From positions 3,112,369 through 3,176,368 of the forward strand of contig CM022676.1 in NCBI GenBank assembly GCA_012295275.1: DNA of 64,000 nucleotides, written 5' to 3'. This document shows positions 26,401 to 38,000 of this stretch, piece by piece. The position numbers were made by a program, and so were the translations under genes. A model generated the notes under the pieces. The model made no database searches and was not told the origin of the DNA. It saw only the letters and a program-made list of their open reading frames with translations. The DNA comes from Chrysomallon squamiferum (taxonomy: Eukaryota > Mollusca > Gastropoda > Neomphalida > Peltospiridae). The first letter of the stretch is position 1; each line of letters begins with the position of its first letter.

Positions 26401-27326
26401 CAAAATAAGTGACGTGAACTCACAAAACGATCTAATTTAGGCGACATTTATTACGTCATCATTTTAGCAGTGATAATCATGTTACAGAATCGACTTTTGC
26501 AGGTTATAGGCACATGTGTTGGGCCCTAAATGATTTATTATTATTATTATTATTATTATATTTTGATTTCTTCTACTTGCAGTAATAGAAATGTTTGGCG
26601 TTGAGTAAAGGAAATGATGTCCAATATGTAAGAAGAGTCTTCAACAGGAAGGTTTAAATCAACAATGTCGAACTCGTGTTTCAAATCAAAGTTAGTCTTC
26701 CATTTTTAATCTAATAAGTATTATCAATAACGGTTAAAGCAATTCTCGTAGAACGACAACGTTGAGTCTCGGCAATACCCGTTCTTTGATATCAAATCAA
26801 ATTAAATAGAAATGAATGTTTCGACTTAAACATTAATTGTATGCGTGTGTCTCTGTCTCCTCTTTGTATGTCCTACAACTATAAACTGGAGATAGAATTG
26901 ATGAGTCCATTAATTTATATATTTTCTTTCACTAATATTCTAAGTCACATGTTGAAAATATTTTTCAATTTAAACATAATAAATACATTTTTGTTATTTA
27001 AGAATTATTTTGTATAAGTCTTGTAGGCCAAAACAGCTACCAGTTAAATTATTGTGTTATCTAGTATTACAGGATAAAAAGAAATCACTGGTTCTTGTCA
27101 GATCGAAAGGTAGAAACTGCTCCGCCGAGATTCACTGCATTCGCCATTTTAACCTTCATAAGATAAATGTGTCTATGACTGTGTTTGTGTGTATGTGTTT
27201 GAATGTGTTCTTTATCGATACATTATCCTCAGTAGTTTATAATTACTTAAATAAATAAATTAAGATAAGATATACCTTTTTCATTAATTACATGTTTAAT
27301 ATATTTGGTAGATTTTCATATTTCAG
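26401..27326 (+). promoter_or_regulatory. Upstream region of copy 4 with paired CRE-like sites
   Basis: TGACGTGA at 26410-26417 and TTACGTCA at 26451-26458 match the pairs before copies 2 and 3, with one base changed in the first. A donor-like CCAATAT/GTAAGA lies at 26628. The 5'UTR exon begins at 27327 after TTTCAG. Confidence 0.43.
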
Positions 27327-27360
27327 ATTAAAGGTCACAGAAGACTGGAAATAGAAGATC

Positions 27361-27415
27361 ATGTTACTTGTGATTTTCATTTTCATTGGCAGTAGAACCA
27401 TTCAAGTTGCAACAG
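27361..27415 (+). CDS. Copy 4 exon: signal peptide
   Basis: The ATG at 27361 opens MLLVIFIFIGSRTIQVATG; the donor is GTCACT at 27416. The hydrophobic core is kept, with IGS for IGI. Confidence 0.82.
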
Positions 27416-27705
27416 GTCACTTTTATATTCTCATTTGAATTTTTTTTATTATTATTTTTATTTATTTACCTACTTACTTATTTGTTTATTTAGTTAACTG
27501 TATATTTGTTTCTTTATTTATTTTGTTGTTTTTTATTTTAATTTTTGTTAGTTTATTATTATTTATTATTTAATTAATTTTCTTTTATATATATAAACAT
27601 ATTCTAATTATTTCCTTAAAATATGTTTCATATCTATGTTTATAGGAAAACTATCATAACAGTTGTTAATTTACTGGACTACAGCTTATGTATGTAATGT
27701 TTCAG

Positions 27706-28008
27706 GAGAATACACATTGAAACAGTCAGCAAAATATGTATTAAAGGGATCATCGATCACTCTTACCTGTAATACAGGAACAAATGTAAGTAAGATTGGC
27801 TGGACACGCCAGAACTCTCCTTTCATTTTAACACAAGGGCCAGGAAACCAATGTCGTGAAACTAAAAACGATTAGCAGTTGACATGTTCAAGATCGACTT
27901 TTACACTAACCATCAACGATATTCAGATTGACGAAAATGGAGTAAAATGGAAATGCTTCGATGTTGACAGTGGAAGTGAAAGCAATACCGTGATTACCGC
28001 CGTGCACT
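27706..28008 (+). pseudogene. Copy 4 exon: Ig-like domain 1 with nonsense codon
   Basis: The acceptor is TTTCAG at 27705 and the donor GTAATA at 28009. Tyr to stop (TAG at 27873-27875) is one base away from the conserved codon. The frame after it is otherwise conserved to the end. Confidence 0.85.
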
Positions 28009-28283
28009 GTAATAATTGCATATAACAGTCACGTTGTTGGTTTAGTGTGGTTGTTGTTGTTGTGTATCAACTTGTGGGGTTAATATATCTATTTAAATGT
28101 ATTTCATGTCTATTCTTCTAAATCGTAACATGAAAAAACAACAAAAAAGCTTCAGTTAAATTGTTAAATCAGTTCAACATCTGGTGTATTGTCCGAAGTT
28201 TAAAACTTGTTTTATTCTCGTTTTAAATTATTTGTTATTTTTAATTGTATTTAATTATTAGTAGTAGTATTAGTAGTATTATT

Positions 28284-28320
<37 letters not shown>

Positions 28321-28497
28321 TTTTTATTATTATTACAATTATCATTATTATTATTATCATGTTTTTGTTGTTGTTGTTACATGTTTGTATGATTCGTACA
28401 TGTGTTTGTCGATGAAAAGCGTTTTCTAAACACATGTTTATTTCTGTTTTAATGATTAAAATATATATATACACATTATTCTTTTCTTTTTCAACAG

Positions 28498-28800
28498 ATT
28501 TAATCCTGACAGGTGAACCTAAAGCGATCTTTAGTTTAAATTATAAATTATTTTGTCTTCAACCGAAACCAAAAGTGGAAATTCTTCCTATTTCTTTTTT
28601 GAAGAAATCCTTTCTGCTGTGTACTGTCGGTCTGTACTGTCAACAATATGACAAATACACGAACTGCAGCTGTGTGGAGAGTAATCAGACTCACATATTG
28701 TATGAAATGACAATATTTAATGTCACGATGAGTGACGAGGGAAAATTGAGATGCAATTATATTGAATCATCCAGCAACTTGTTTTATGTAGAAGTCCACT
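28498..28800 (+). CDS. Copy 4 exon: Ig-like domain 2 (variable domain)
   Basis: The acceptor is TCAACAG at 28497 and the donor GTAAGT at 28801. It is 303 bases, shorter than copies 1-3 (309, 306, 306). It shares NCSCVE and IFNVTMSDE-type segments with copy 1. The Trp before the F-strand Cys is replaced (KLRCNY). Confidence 0.84.
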
Positions 28801-29478
28801 GTAAGTTTTTCGTGTTAATAGTTTTGATAAAATAAATGCATTATTTTTTACTTTATTTTTTCATTTTTAAAATTATATTTTATACTAATAAAGATTTCCT
28901 TCCAGTAATGTCAGAAAATCGCCATTCCACCATATTATATATTTTTTTATTCCACTCTTACTGAAACCATTATTTTTTAAATCTTTAGTAATGTTTTCTT
29001 TAAAGTTAACTCGATAATTAAAATATTTAATTCATTTATTAGCTAATAAACTAAAAAAAATATGATATATAAATTTTCCTTTCGAAAGAGATACATTTTT
29101 ATTTTTATTTGGTCAGTGATTATAATTCTGACTGTATTAAATTAGGTTGACTGTAGTTTTTACTATATATCTACTATTATTACTATTAAACCTATTACTA
29201 CTAGTAGTGGAGAAATTTAATCAGTTGTAATCCAAGTACTGATGTTACTATTAGTTGTAATAGAACTAGTAGTAGTTGTATCATTACTAGTAACAGTAGT
29301 AACAGTAATACACATACTCGCATACCCACTGCCCATGAAGTGTTCGCAGCAGTCGGTTTTTTTTGTTTTTGTTTTTTTGTTTCACTGGATGGTCCTTAAC
29401 CTTACGACCAACACCACATCACCATAAATAAAATACATTATATCTGTTTTACTGATTATAGTGTTACAAATGTTTCAT

Positions 29479-29581
<103 letters not shown>

Positions 29582-29613
29582 TTATATAACACATTTCTTT
29601 CTTTAAACACAAG

Positions 29614-29925
29614 GTTACCTAAAACTCGTGGTTCCACGCAGTATAGTCATGAATGAGACTTACACATTCCAGTGCTTTGTATCACCAATCGAAAAAATCG
29701 TGTCTCCTATCAGGTTTGTGAGAAATAACATCACCATGTGCGTAGTTGATCCATCATGCCAACAGGTGCAGGCGATCAAGGGTTATTCCTGTAACTGTGC
29801 ATCTGCCAGTGGAGTCACAAGAGTTTATAATTTAACAATACAAAACATCAACATTAGACGCGTATCTTACTGGACATGCGAACATGGTTCTGATATGAGC
29901 AAAGCTGTCAAAGTATTAAGTTTTA
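29614..29925 (+). CDS. Copy 4 exon: Ig-like domain 3
   Basis: The acceptor is ACACAAG at 29613, after (CT)n, and the donor GTAAGT at 29926. The frame is open and nearly identical to copies 1 and 3. Confidence 0.86.
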
Positions 29926-30326
29926 GTAAGTTTATAGAAGCTTTTTTTGTTGTTTGGGAGGGTTTTGGTTGTTTTGTTTTTGTTCTGTTTTATTTGTGTG
30001 GTTTTTTTTTGTCTTTTTTAGTATTATTACTCATATTTTTTATATTATTAATGTTATTGCTGTTGTATTTGTTGTTGTCGTTGTTATTATTATTGTTCTA
30101 GTTGATGAATGTGATGATTATGTTTCCTTTGAAAAACAAATTCTGTTTTCTTTGACGATTCTTTTTTTCTGTTAACACTTCTAAGTATTTTTAACAATTT
30201 ATGAATTAAAGGAAATCACATATGAAATAAGTTGCAACTGATAGTCTTAATGAACACAAGAAAGAAAATTGAATTAATATACATGAGTATCACCATATTC
30301 TGCAAGCACATTACAACAACAAGAAC

Positions 30327-30387
<61 letters not shown>

Positions 30388-30483
30388 GTAATAGTAGTAG
30401 TAGTAGCAGTAGTAGTAGTAGTAGTAGTAGTAGTACTAGTAGTAGTGGTGGTAGTAGTAGTAGTAATAACAATAATTATTAAG

Positions 30484-30675
30484 ACGATGGTTCATGGAGC
30501 TCGTGGTTAGTAAACAAACGAGAAACTTGTCAAGGAAGCTGTGGGCTGGGATTTTTCAGAGTCTATGCTAATCGAACCTGTGACAATCCAAAGCCACAGA
30601 GGGGTGGGAAAGATTGCGAAGGCAAAAATACCGGAAAGTGGACCCAGCCCTGCGACACGAAGGTTAAATGTCCAG
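30484..30675 (+). CDS. Copy 4 exon: TSP1 domain 1
   Basis: The acceptor is ATTAAG at 30483, following TAG/AAT repeats; the donor is GTACTT at 30676. WSSW and six Cys are intact. Confidence 0.87.
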
Positions 30676-31306
30676 GTACTTACATTTCTTCTCTTACTTA
30701 CCATATATATATATATATATATAAACAGTTTGATTTAAATAAAAAAATAACAAACAATTAAACGGATAGGTAGATAGACAGATACCGAAACACATAGTTA
30801 CATAGATAGGTAGATCGACAGACAGACAGGTAGATAGATACATATAAAGACAAATAGATAGATAGATAACAAAGTAGACTTGACTTTTTTGTTAAATACA
30901 AATAGTTATTTTATTTATTAGTGAGTTTTTGAATAACGTATTGAGTAGAAACCTCAGCGGTGATAGGATTTACAAAACTGGCCAAGAAGTAGCAAACTGG
31001 TGTCAGTTTGAAAGCTCAGCATTATTACATTTTTCAGTTTCTTTACTTTTTAAGCTTATTCTACTACTTTTAAAATAAACTGGACCAACTGCTAAAAAGA
31101 AATTCTCGGATTTATTATTTCTTTTTTTATCACTTTTTAAGATGCATAAATATAAGTACGACAATAATAATAGTAGTAGTAGTAGTGAAGAAGTAATAGT
31201 AGTAGTAGTAGCAATAATAATAACAATAATAATAATAACAACAACAATAACAAAAATAATAACAGCAAAGCAACAGTCATGATAATCATAAGAGTAATAG
31301 TAATAA

Positions 31307-31343
<37 letters not shown>

Positions 31344-31369
31344 AATAATAATAATAATAATAATAACAG

Positions 31370-31561
31370 TGGATGGAGGCTGGAGTCCATGGGTTATAAT
31401 TGATACAAAGAACTGTCAGACAACCTGTGGTAAAGGAGTTCGTGTTGTGTTTGGGAATAGAACATGTGATAATCCCAAACCAGCTTTTGGTGGAAAGGAA
31501 TGTCCAGGTCAGAGTCAGACATCTTGGACGGAGGCTTGTGAAGTGAATGTCACCTGCCCAG
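31370..31561 (+). CDS. Copy 4 exon: TSP1 domain 2
   Basis: The acceptor AACAG at 31369 follows AAC/AAT repeats; the donor is GTATTG at 31562. The motif is WSPW instead of WSQW. Six Cys are present. Confidence 0.87.
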
Positions 31562-31815
31562 GTATTGTTTTGAAACCATTTTCTTCTTATTTTCCTTTGT
31601 TGGTTTTTTCTTAACGATATATATAAATTATTATTATTTATTTATTTATTTTAATGATTTATTTAATTTTAGTTTTTTATACCTACCTTCAGAAAATGCA
31701 GTCTAATTCATGGGTGCTGCCTATCTCTCTTAATTGAAAGAGAGAAGAAAGAAATGCAAAAAGAAATAAAAGAGAATAAAAATCTCTTTACATATATATA
31801 TATATACAGACAGAC

Positions 31816-31922
<107 letters not shown>

Positions 31923-32082
31923 ATTTGTAATTAGTAAAACAAATATAATGTATTTTATAAAAACCATATAAAAACATACACATTTATTTAGTTATTTATA
32001 TTTCCTTTCTATTTCTTGCTGTTTTTTCTTCTTTTTTATTTTTATTTTTATTTTATTATTATTATTTCATTTTTTTCTCCAG

Positions 32083-32283
32083 TACATGGTGGATGGAATA
32101 TATGGTACTATAATATGTCTCTTTCTGGTGACTGTAGCGTGACGTGTGGAGGCTGGGGATTACGTACCAGGGCGAAATCTCGAAAGTGTGATTATCCCGT
32201 TCCTCAGTTTGGAGGAAGCTACTGTCAGGGCAACGATACTGAATTTTTCTCAACTGTGTGCTCGGCTTTTATATTTTGTCCAG
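32083..32283 (+). CDS. Copy 4 exon: TSP1 domain 3
   Basis: The acceptor is TCTCCAG at 32082 and the donor GTATTC at 32284. It is conserved with copies 1 and 3. Confidence 0.87.
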
Positions 32284-32329
32284 GTATTCTAATTAATAGT
32301 CTGCTTACACACACTCACACACAGACACA

Positions 32330-32419
32330 CATATACATTCATGCATACATACATACATACATACACACATACTGCCATACCTATACACATACATACATAC
32401 ATACAGATATACATATAAG

Positions 32420-32458
<39 letters not shown>

Positions 32459-32870
32459 GTATGTGTGTGTGTAGGTATGTAAGTATGTGTATATGTATGC
32501 ATATGTATGTATATGTATGTATGTATATATGTATGTATGTAGGTATGTAAGTATGTGTATATGTATGTATGCATACATACATGTACACATACTTACATAC
32601 CTACACACATACATACATACATACATACAGATATACATATATGTATATATTTATATATATATTTATGTATATATATATATACATATATATATAAATATAT
32701 ACATATATGTAACATATATACATATATATATATAAATATATACATATATGTATATCTGTATGTATGTATGTATGTATGTGTGTAGGTATGTAAGTATGTG
32801 TATATGTATGTATGTATGCATGCATGTATGTATGTATGTATGCATGCATGTATGTATATGTGCGTATATA
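32330..32870. repeat. TACA/TGTA multi-palindrome in copy 4 intron
   Basis: Arms of TACA-type repeat alternate with their complements (TGTA). A shared core, reading GTAGGTATGTAAGTATGTG on one strand, appears in both orientations, with one symmetry centre near 32572 and another near 32700. It can form cruciforms or a strong RNA hairpin. It lies between TSP1-3 and TM. Confidence 0.8.
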
Positions 32871-32902
32871 TATCTACATATTTTTTTCTTTCTTTTTTTT
32901 AG

Positions 32903-32996
32903 TTGTAATTAAAACGTTGGACTTTATGCACTTGTTACTCACAGTTCTTGTGCTTAGTACGTTTTGTGGAACGAGTATTTATTGTGCCGTCTTTAG
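32903..32996 (+). CDS. Copy 4 exon: transmembrane segment
   Basis: The acceptor is TTTTTTAG at 32902 and the donor GTACTT at 32997. There are small changes (IKTLDF, LLTVLVL) within an intact hydrophobic stretch. Confidence 0.84.
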
Positions 32997-33514
32997 GTAC
33001 TTTATATTTCTACTACTTTGTATTTCTTGCCTACATAATTATATCCTATCCTATACTATACTATACTATACTATTTTATCCTATCCTGTCATATTATATT
33101 ACATGGGATAAATAACTCTACTCTTGATACATCAGCTTCATACTGCGAACGCTAAAGTGTCTATAGTAACGAGTTTTTCGGCCTGAGTTATTTGTTTTAT
33201 CCTGCAATCTGAAAAACAGATAAGTCTCTATCAAACTAACTGTTCAATTCTTCACTCTCGACAAGAGTAGTAAATTCATGCATATTGTTTTCATTTTGGA
33301 CCAAGCAGATTGCACATCAAAACAAAATAGTTCTTCAATAAGAAAAATGTATTTTTTATTACTAAAATTAAAACTTTTTCATCATGATGATCATTATTAT
33401 TATTACTAATATTCTTCTCACTGCTAATCAGGTCGTTAGTTTCGTTAAGTCAGCTAGTTTTATTTTTAGCGTATCTCTGTACAACTAAATCATTATCTTT
33501 TCGATGTTTATTAG

Positions 33515-33836
33515 GAAACGATTTCAAAGACTTATTAACTTCATCTACAAAAGTGTCCAGGGACGATTTAGCAATGTAGGTGAGCGAGTAGAGGCTGAAA
33601 AGAAACAACAATTCGAGCACAAAAGCGAAATCATCGGTTCTGCTGAACACACAGGTTCTTCAGCTGAAAACGAAGCTTATATTGAGATTAAATCACAGAC
33701 CAGTTCTAGTAAAGAGACGTCAAGCATCACAACGGGAAAGAAGGTCACAGACGAGGCCTTGGAGAAGGCAGAACACCTCTGGGAAGAGCCAAAAGATGAC
33801 GACGATTATCATGAGACATTTTTATATCGGCTTTAA
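33515..33836 (+). CDS. Copy 4 exon: cytoplasmic tail
   Basis: The acceptor is TTTATTAG at 33514 and the stop TAA at 33834. YIEI, the Ser/Thr cluster and the acidic end are all kept, with a terminal YRL instead of YQL. Confidence 0.85.
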
Positions 33837-35048
33837 GCTCTAGTGGAAGATGTATATTATTTTAATCACCATAGCCATGACTGTTTTTGTAGATATATTG
33901 ATATATAGATAGACAGACAGACTGACACGTATATACATATATATACATACACAAATAGAAACATAATATATACATGCATATATACATACACACATACATA
34001 CACACATACAAATATACATTAGTGTGTATGTGCATACGCTTGTGTTGTATGTGTGAGTGTGTTTTTGTGTGAACCACATTGCTAATCAAAATGAATGTGC
34101 CATATTCTTTTCATTATCATCATCATCATCATCATCACTGTTGTTCTTATTCGTTTTGTTACTGTTTTTAGTATTATCCCCACGCACTAAAATGTAGCAC
34201 AAGATTGAGTGTGAGTTAAAAGTAATCATATTTAATGAGCATTTCAAAGGAAAATAAATTACATTTCATCAAACATTAAAAATTACAATAATATGAAAAC
34301 ATTCAGAAGGAAATAACAAAGTTTAAAATGAGATTCGCAACATTTCTAAACCAAACTAAATTAGTGTTCTGCTATTTGTATTTCAAACTTTTAATAGTTC
34401 CAACACTTGAATACATAAATCCCGGATCTACAAAATTCATATCTGATACATAGTGTTTGTTTTATACAAGTCAGGAATAAAATCTATAACAACTCAGTGA
34501 TGTGTAGTATGCTGATCTCCCTAGACAAAAACAAATAAAATAATAGCTAAATAAAGTAATCATCTACATACGTATATGAATGTATTAACATAAAGAATAG
34601 CAAATGATGTCTAAACAACTTAGTAATAATAATAATAATCATAAAAATAATAATTATAATAATACAAATAATAATAATAATAATATAAATTAATTTTCAA
34701 AAAAGTTAAAATGTGACGCTTGACTAATAGAATAAAAGCAATGTAATTTTTTCTTCTTTTTTTTTTCTTTTTTCTTTCTTTATTTTCTTTATTATTTTTT
34801 TTTTATTCACACTATTTCAAATTATTACATGAAATATTTTAGCATTTACTACTTTTTGTTTGTGTCGATTTAGTCAAATAAATTTTCAAATACAACTGAT
34901 ATATATATAAAAAATCAATTTCAGGTATTATACAAGAACAAACACCTATCAAAATGAAAATATATATATATATATATAAAAAGAAAGAACAATTCTATCT
35001 ATCTATATATCTATCTATATCTATATATATATATGTATGTATGTATGT

Positions 35049-35097
<49 letters not shown>

Positions 35098-35148
35098 GTA
35101 CATTTTAAGCTGACATCATAGAAGGTAGTAAGTAAAAATATTTCTTAC
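33837..35148. other. 3' flank of copy 4 and array edge
   Basis: Unit homology continues to about 34355 (the TTCGCAACATTTCTAAACCA segment) and then ends. Beyond are AT-rich unique DNA, AAT repeats (about 34625-34690) and (GATA)n at about 35047-35095. No gene is supported on either strand. Confidence 0.55.
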
Positions 35149-35200
35149 GTGATTATAACGCACAGCATAAAAGAAAGTCGACAAGAGCCGCTTACCGGAT
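35149..35200 (-). CDS. Possible membrane exon of the - strand Ig gene
   Basis: Reading the - strand, CTGTTTTTCAG precedes 35200 and GTAAGA follows 35149. The 52-base phase 1-2 exon would encode DPVSGSCRLSFMLCVIIT, a short hydrophobic stretch. The phase matches the TM exons of the array, but no tail exon was found after it, so this is weak. Confidence 0.28.
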
Positions 35201-35838
35201 CTGAAAAACAGAAAAAATCATTAAATTTAGATTGTAGATAAAATCATCCATTGTTTAAAATACAATCGTCGATCATGTAGTCTATTCTATTTGACAAGAT
35301 CTTCTGAAAAATACATATCATTTTGTAAAATATTGTAGGTTTGTTTCATAGTAAAAAAGACTAAATAAATAAATAAATAAATCAATAAAAACTCGTCAAT
35401 AAAAAGACCAAAGATAAGAAAATAATTAGAATTTTATTTATAATATCTAATCACATATATGTGTGTGTGTTTGTGTGTGTGTGTGTGTATGTGTGCGGAT
35501 TTCTGTATGTTTTAATAAATAGTATTTGAAGAAACAAATAATGTTTATGATATTTGAATAGAAGAGAACCTTATTACACCAGGCTCTTATACAACGTCGC
35601 ATGGGGAATGTGTACACTGTACGTAAACACACACACATACATATATTATATCAGCTGAGATTTGTTTTACAAATAACTCACAGACATCTTTGATGACGCC
35701 TAACATCAGATATAGAGAAAACACTGTGATAAAGTATAACAATAAATAATACATAATTGAGAATGAGCCAGGTGTAGATTTTTATTTCTATGTGATGTTA
35801 TATTGTCTATATATATTTATATATGTAAATATATATAC

Positions 35839-35926
<88 letters not shown>

Positions 35927-37401
35927 GATATGTCTCAAAACATCCATGACATTACAATCAGTTCTCTTTAAAGTTTTTTTTTAAAAACATTACTTTTTCG
36001 TCATGAAATACATGTACGACTCATATAAACAACAAGAACAAAAAGATAATAATAATAATAATAATGATAATAATAATAATAATAATAATAGTAATAGTAA
36101 TAATAATAATAATAGTAATAATCATAATCATAATAATAATAAGTAATTAATTAAAATGTAAATAAATAAAAAATAAAACTATAATTTACAAAATAAAGAA
36201 AGAAAAATGAAAAGTAAAAGAGAAAGAAAAGAAAGAAAAATAAATAACTAAAGAAATGTCAAACCTGAAGAAAGAAAGTTCATCCTTTAAATTTTTTTAC
36301 TTTATCACTCAGACTACTTTTTTCCTAACATGATGTTAAAATAATAAGGAAATACGTTAACGTCTATTCCAAGAAAGAAAGAAAAAGAAAATAAGAATAA
36401 ACAGAAAGACAACAAATAGAACTACATTACACTCACCTCGTTCTTTATCCGCCAGTAAAATTTTATTAGTTGAATTCACAGATGGTTTTCTTTGATCAAT
36501 CATCAGTCTATTTATAGCACCACAGAATATTTTCTTTCCTATATCAGAATGATTGATGCTATATGTCAAATTTAATTTTGCAAGTCTTTTCAATGTAAGC
36601 AGATCTCCATTCCTGCCATTAAGAAGCTTGTCGTTGTCCAAGTACCACGTGATCTGTGACGCAATAGGTGCTGGATTAGCTCCAAGGACAACACAAGTAA
36701 AAACAATCGACGTTTCCCCACTGACTATCACAGAATTAGGCCACATTCCATAAAGCTCTGTGTTGACGTAATTGATGGGTGCTGGAAAACGAAGTAAACA
36801 CAGAGATGAAAAATGTTTATATAATTACTTTTCTTTGTGCTTATGCACCGCAGTATTATGAATATTTCATGTAATTAGTATTATTGTTGTTGTTGTTGTT
36901 ATTGTTATTGTTGTTATTATTATTATTGTTGATTTTGTTCTTATTGTTATTTTTGTTGTTGTTGTTATTATTATTATTATTTCATATAATTATCTGTCTG
37001 TAGAAACGTATTTGTATTTGCTGTAGTTACTAAGTCAAATAAATGGTGCGATTGTATTTAATTATAACCATCCTTCATGTTGGTCATAAGATACATTTCT
37101 ATACGTTATGTCAAATTAATAGTGGAAAACTTTTACTTAATTTTAATTGGTTCATATCTTTTAATGTATGTCATAACACGGCTGTATTGTCAGATGACTA
37201 CTTCAAAAGTTTTTATTTTATGTTTGTTTGGGGTTTTTTAATTGTAATCCTGTATAATATGATTTCATATATGTTGTAACTTCCCTACATTTACTACAGT
37301 GACGCTTCAAATGAATGGTGAACATATTTTACTTAAAGTTAATCATGCTTTACTTCATCTCAGTTGTATCTTACCTATGTATGCTGCGTGTATGTGTGTG
37401 C

Positions 37402-37477
<76 letters not shown>

Positions 37478-37859
37478 ATTTGTAATTAGAGCGTTGGTTA
37501 TACGGTTAAGAACCATCCATACATATTTTGAACGGATGAACAACGGAATAACTTACTATAAACGTCTAACTGAAACATTTTGCTAACTGATGTCGAATAG
37601 GAACACTGCCAGCCAGTTTCGTGGTCAAGACTGACCCTAGAGATTGTGAAATAGAATTTGCTTGAACTTCCATTGCCAGCGCATCCACATGAGTAATCAG
37701 GATCTGATTTGTTTTCTTTACACGACGACAAAACGGTACAGACGCCATGTCCTTTTCGTTGGAACGTGACCGCCGACGTCACGTTTTCCGTAACCCAGCA
37801 TTGAAAGGTGTGGTTGCGGAGCAGTACACTACTGGCAGGTCCTTTGAGAATCACATCAC
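35149..37859 (-). CDS. Partial - strand gene with two Ig-like exons
   Basis: Two phase 1-1 Ig exons lie on the - strand (37557-37859, then 36437-36781), with a possible membrane exon at 35149-35200. The first resembles Ig3 of the tandem array; the second is a C2-like Ig with a core Trp. The signal-peptide exon and the 3' end were not found, so the gene may be larger, a remnant, or joined to exons I cannot see. The introns hold a (GA)n run (35846-35925) and AAT repeats. It faces the tandem array, so the family exists in both orientations. Confidence 0.55.
36437..36781 (-). CDS. - strand exon: C2-like Ig domain
   Basis: The acceptor TTTTCCAG precedes 36781 and the donor GTGAGT follows 36437; phase 1-1. 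It encodes FTCVVLGANPAP, then ITWYLDN with the core Trp, a KLNLTYSI strand and IFCGAINR carrying the second Cys. It is a canonical two-Cys Ig, unlike the Cys-rich Ig domains of the array. Confidence 0.68.
37557..37859 (-). CDS. - strand exon: Ig domain related to array Ig3
   Basis: The acceptor TATGTAG precedes 37859 and the donor GTAAGT follows 37557; phase 1-1. It has the six-Cys spacing of array Ig3: FQCW, GVCTV, SSCK, YSCGC, WQCS. The LKGP...NHTFQC start aligns with LKLV...NETYTFQC. It is clearly diverged, so it is an older relative. Confidence 0.72.
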
Positions 37860-37922
37860 CTACATATACAAATATCAGTTAGAAAAAACACAAAAACAAT
37901 AACAATTTATGTCTAAACAATT

Positions 37923-38000
<78 letters not shown>

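Noticed and set aside
32289-32849. Overlapping Tyr/His/Thr/Met-rich ORFs on both strands
   Set aside because: They are produced by TACA/TGTA repeats, which are open in several frames at once.
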